From: Akkermansiaceae bacterium
GTDB lineage: Bacteria > Verrucomicrobiota > Verrucomicrobiia > Verrucomicrobiales > Akkermansiaceae
Assembly (NCBI GenBank): GCA_011524615.1
Contig: WTJZ01000147.1
Coordinates: 1 to 7,344 of the forward strand
Length of the DNA stretch: 7,344 bases
Direction: 5' to 3'
Shown: positions 5,608-7,344 of the stretch, in pieces
How the letters are laid out: every line of letters starts with the position of its first letter
How positions within the stretch are numbered: position 1 is the stretch's first letter
Program-made: the position numbers and the translations under genes
Notes under the pieces: model-generated
Seen by the model: the letters and a program-made list of their open reading frames with translations, nothing else
What the model was told of the DNA's origin: nothing
Databases searched by the model: none

Positions 5608-5635
5608 ATTGTAGCCTAAATGGGCCACATGTAAA
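5608..5635 (-). promoter_or_regulatory. Sigma70-like promoter and operator for the toxin-antitoxin pair
   Basis: On the minus strand TTTACA (5630-5635, 5 of 6 to TTGACA) is followed after 16 bases by TACAAT (5608-5613, 5 of 6 to TATAAT). Between them lies an imperfect palindrome (5620-5630, atgggccacat, 4 of 5 pairs), a plausible binding site for the ribbon-helix-helix antitoxin. The start point expected 6 to 8 bases below the -10 falls at or next to the ATG at 5601, so the message may be leaderless. Confidence 0.5.
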
Positions 5636-5874
5636 GGGAGATGTAGAAGTGAACGCTTCGCTCTCTTTCGTTAGTAGAGGTGTGACTATAGGGTGGCTTG
5701 CCTTTGCGTTCGGAAGTTAATTGGTGAGACGCCCTTACATAAGCCTCCGGGGTGCTGGTATTTGCCGCCTTTATTAGGGGGGCGTTAGATGTGACACTTG
5801 CACAGGGCTAACAGTGTTCTTTCCTGTTCACCTTTCGTGTATTTCAGCGGTCCTTATCTCCTGACCTTTACGAC
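5636..5874. other. Gene-free structured spacer, degenerate attC-like palindrome
   Basis: No reading frame on either strand looks coding. Two overlapping inverted repeats stand out. One has arms acgccc (5729-5734) and gggcgt (5780-5785), with more bulged pairing inside, about 57 bases in all. The other has gttag plus tgtg (5784-5793) pairing with caca and ctaac (5801-5812). The stretch ending ggggggcgttagat resembles the GTTRRRY end of integron attC sites, but the opposite end (gtgagac) does not match RYYYAAC, and there is no integrase. A small aacag/ctgtt stem also occurs at 5811-5827. Confidence 0.3.
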
Positions 5875-5905
5875 AAAAAAGCCCACTCTTAGAGAGTGGG
5901 CTTTT
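5875..5905 (-). terminator. Rho-independent terminator of dapL
   Basis: A perfect 9 bp GC-rich stem (gcccactct at 5881-5889, agagtgggc at 5893-5901) with a 3-base loop is followed on the minus strand by six T (plus-strand a-run 5875-5880). It lies 22 bases beyond the dapL stop. Four T on the other side (5902-5905) could give weak termination on the plus strand too. Confidence 0.9.
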
Positions 5906-5927
5906 GAGGAAAGAGAGAGAAGGTAGC

Positions 5928-7160
5928 TTATCCGAAGATAGACTTGAGACGGTTGCAGACTTCGACCACGTTTTCACGAGAGTTGAAGGCTGAGATACGG
6001 AAGTATCCTTCACCCGCGGCACCGAATCCTGAACCAGGAGTGATGACGACTTGAGCCTCGTTGAGCATCTTGTCGAACATGCCCCAGCTGTCTACGCCTT
6101 CTGGACATGCTACCCATACGTATGGAGCGTTCACTCCACCGAAGACTTGGAGACCGATCTCTGTGCAGGTCTCACGGAGGAGAGCGGCATTGCTCATGTA
6201 GTGTTCTACGAGAGCTGATACTTGTGCCTTACCAGCGTCTGAGAAGATGGCTTCTGCACCGCGCTGTACTGGGTATGATGCACCGTTGAACTTAGTAGAA
6301 GTACGACGTGACCAGAGTTGCTTGATGCTGATTTCTTCGCCTTCTGCGGTTTGGCCCTTGAGGCCTGCAGGGATCGCGATGTATCCGCAACGGACACCAG
6401 TGAATCCACCATTCTTAGAGAAGGAACGGAACTCCATCGCACACTCGAGAGCGCCTTCGATCTCGAAGATTGAGCGAGGGACGTCGTCTTCTTGGATGAA
6501 GGCCTCGTAGGCTGCATCATAGAGGATGATTGCGTTGTTCTTCTTCGCGTACGCGACCCATGCCTCGAGTTGTGCTTTCGTCGCTGATGCCCCTGTTGGG
6601 TTATTCGGATAGCAGAGGTAGATGAGATCGACCTTTTCCTCAGGGATGGCTGGAACGAATTGGTTCTCAGCGGTACATGGGAGGTAGACGAGACCTTCGT
6701 AACGGCCGTCTTCGTCACCTTCACCGGTGTTACCGATCATGACATTCGTATCAACGTATACTGGGTATACAGGGTCGGTGATTGCGATCTTGTTCCCTGG
6801 GCCGAAGATGTCGAGGACATTACCGGTGTCACACTTAGATCCGTCAGAGATGAAGATGTCGTCAGCGTTGATGCCGAGACCTTGGTAGCAGTTCTCTACC
6901 ACCGCCTCACGGAGGAAGTCGTATCCTTGCTCAGGACCGTATCCACGGAAGGTGTCGCGGCTTCCGAGTTCGTCTACAGCTTTGTGCATCGCCTCACGCA
7001 CTGCTTCTGGGAGAGGCTCTGTTACGTCACCGATACCACACTTGATGATCTTAGCTGCCGCTTCTGGGTTGCTCTCGGTGAATTCGCGTACGCGACGACC
7101 GATTTCTGGGAAGAGATATCCTGCTTTGAGTTTAAGGAAGTTTTCGTTAATGAACGCCAT
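5928..7160 (-). CDS. dapL: LL-diaminopimelate aminotransferase
   Basis: A 410-residue class I/II PLP-dependent aminotransferase, the usual DapL length. It converts tetrahydrodipicolinate and glutamate to LL-2,6-diaminopimelate and 2-oxoglutarate (EC 2.6.1.83) in the cytoplasm, replacing the DapD, DapC and DapE steps on the way to lysine and peptidoglycan. The N-terminal INENFLKLKAGYLFPEI and the FRGYGPEQGY block at 71-80 are DapL hallmarks. Other visible features are ISDGSKCDTGN at 104-114, CYPNNPTG at 183-190 (Asn187), YDAAYEAF at 214-221 (Asp215 and Tyr218), the PLP lysine in SFSKNGGFTG (Lys249), and YFRISAF (Arg388) for the substrate carboxylate. The start is fixed by an in-frame TAA at 7170-7172. 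No Shine-Dalgarno lies close; the strong GGAAGGA is 27 bases away and suits a leader ORF. It ends in a clear terminator and appears monocistronic. Confidence 0.95.
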   Translation of the reverse strand: MAFINENFLKLKAGYLFPEIGRRVREFTESNPEAAAKIIKCGIGDVTEPLPEAVREAMHKAVDELGSRDTFRGYGPEQGYDFLREAVVENCYQGLGINADDIFISDGSKCDTGNVLDIFGPGNKIAITDPVYPVYVDTNVMIGNTGEGDEDGRYEGLVYLPCTAENQFVPAIPEEKVDLIYLCYPNNPTGASATKAQLEAWVAYAKKNNAIILYDAAYEAFIQEDDVPRSIFEIEGALECAMEFRSFSKNGGFTGVRCGYIAIPAGLKGQTAEGEEISIKQLWSRRTSTKFNGASYPVQRGAEAIFSDAGKAQVSALVEHYMSNAALLRETCTEIGLQVFGGVNAPYVWVACPEGVDSWGMFDKMLNEAQVVITPGSGFGAAGEGYFRISAFNSRENVVEVCNRLKSIFG

Positions 7161-7179
7161 GCCTGAGTGTTAAGCGCAT
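7147..7179 (-). CDS. Leader peptide ORF overlapping the dapL start
   Basis: Ten codons (MRLTLRHGVH) start at the ATG 7177-7179, exactly 8 bases below the best Shine-Dalgarno in the area (GGAAGGA, plus positions 7188-7194), and stop at TAA 7147-7149, 11 bases inside dapL in another frame. A ribosome ending there could restart at the dapL ATG (7158-7160) just upstream. The peptide has no lysine codons, so classical lysine attenuation is not suggested. It could be a chance ORF. Confidence 0.35.
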   Translation of the reverse strand: MRLTLRHGVH

Positions 7180-7187
7180 TTTTCTAT

Positions 7188-7194
7188 TCCTTCC
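7188..7194 (-). promoter_or_regulatory. Strong Shine-Dalgarno upstream of dapL
   Basis: GGAAGGA on the minus strand is the best ribosome-binding sequence seen before any gene in the window. Its spacing is 8 bases to the leader ATG (7177-7179) but 27 to the dapL ATG, so it seems to serve the leader ORF first and dapL only by coupling. Confidence 0.45.
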
Positions 7195-7344
7195 AACATA
7201 TTTTCCTCAGGAATCGCCACAAAGATGAGTTCTATCAATGCTGGTGTAGATTCTTGATTCTGGTTTGGGCAAATAGCTAATGCGCTGAGACGCAATAAGA
7301 GAGGGGTAAGGCTGGTCCGCGAAATGACGCGGAAGAGCACGGAA

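Noticed and set aside
6206..6724. 172-codon minus-strand ORF inside dapL
   Set aside because: Out-of-frame shadow of a certain DapL frame; Ser/Arg-rich nonsense-like translation.
7317..7332. Small hairpin ccgcg/cgcgg near the right edge
   Set aside because: Only 5 bp with no T-run; too little context at the window end to assign a role.
7170..7344. Open minus-strand frame from the window edge to TAA 7170-7172 (tail ELIFVAIPEENMLEGIEKCA)
   Set aside because: It could be the C-terminus of a gene beginning outside, but a second frame is also open for about 46 codons here and neither translation is recognisable, so I do not annotate it.
1..7344. CRISPR array, tRNA, rRNA, transposase or integrase genes
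   Set aside because: I found no regularly spaced identical repeats, no cloverleaf with a CCA-type end, and no recombinase or transposase motif in any frame.
7161..7344. Lysine riboswitch or lysine-rich attenuator upstream of dapL
   Set aside because: No recognisable L-box core and no terminator/anti-terminator pair with a T-run; the leader ORF lacks lysine codons.

Overview
The window looks like chromosomal DNA from a Gram-negative bacterium, most likely of the Verrucomicrobiota. The clues are an LL-diaminopimelate aminotransferase (DapL, the short lysine/diaminopimelate route common in Verrucomicrobiota, Planctomycetota, Chlamydiota and cyanobacteria), an outer-membrane porin with the OprP-like pattern seen in that phylum, and a secreted mini-protein with the secretin/TonB short N-terminal (STN-like) pattern frequent there. 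This assignment is inference; no rRNA or tRNA is present to settle it.

Left part (1-2650). Bases 1-277 hold no gene but are densely folded: four tight hairpins in 1-86, then a long imperfect inverted repeat with arms at 95-120 and 236-261. Two minus-strand genes follow: a DoxX-like membrane protein with an obvious internal duplication (278-1201) and, 49 bases upstream of it, an outer-membrane porin (1251-2429). A divergent spacer of about 220 bases separates the porin from the next gene.

Middle part (2651-5635). This is an accessory block whose codons look visibly more AT-rich than those of the flanking genes. It holds a plus-strand exported STN-like mini-protein (2651-3013) and then a minus-strand series: an unrecognised acidic, Trp-rich protein (3084-3668) preceded by what may be the last 19 codons of a lost partner gene, a metallo-beta-lactamase-fold hydrolase whose last metal-ligand histidine has been pushed out of frame (3766-4413, natural end probably 3717), a Tdi1/DUF1851-type immunity-like protein (4517-4987), and an overlapping RelB/DinJ-type antitoxin plus MazF/PemK-type toxin pair (5371-5601 and 5064-5378). 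Together these read as a small toxin-immunity and toxin-antitoxin neighbourhood with decayed parts.

Right part (5636-7344). A gene-free structured spacer of about 240 bases is followed by a strong intrinsic terminator and dapL (5928-7160). The only good Shine-Dalgarno sequence upstream of dapL is placed for a 10-codon upstream ORF that overlaps the dapL start, which suggests translational coupling. The last 150 or so bases contain no gene that I can support.

The most interesting points are the single-base frameshift in the hydrolase, the possible toxin remnant fused to a candidate immunity gene, the mixed RelB-MazF pair with a promoter placed for leaderless transcription, the dapL leader ORF, and the folded element in 1-261. 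I see no complete new multi-gene system.
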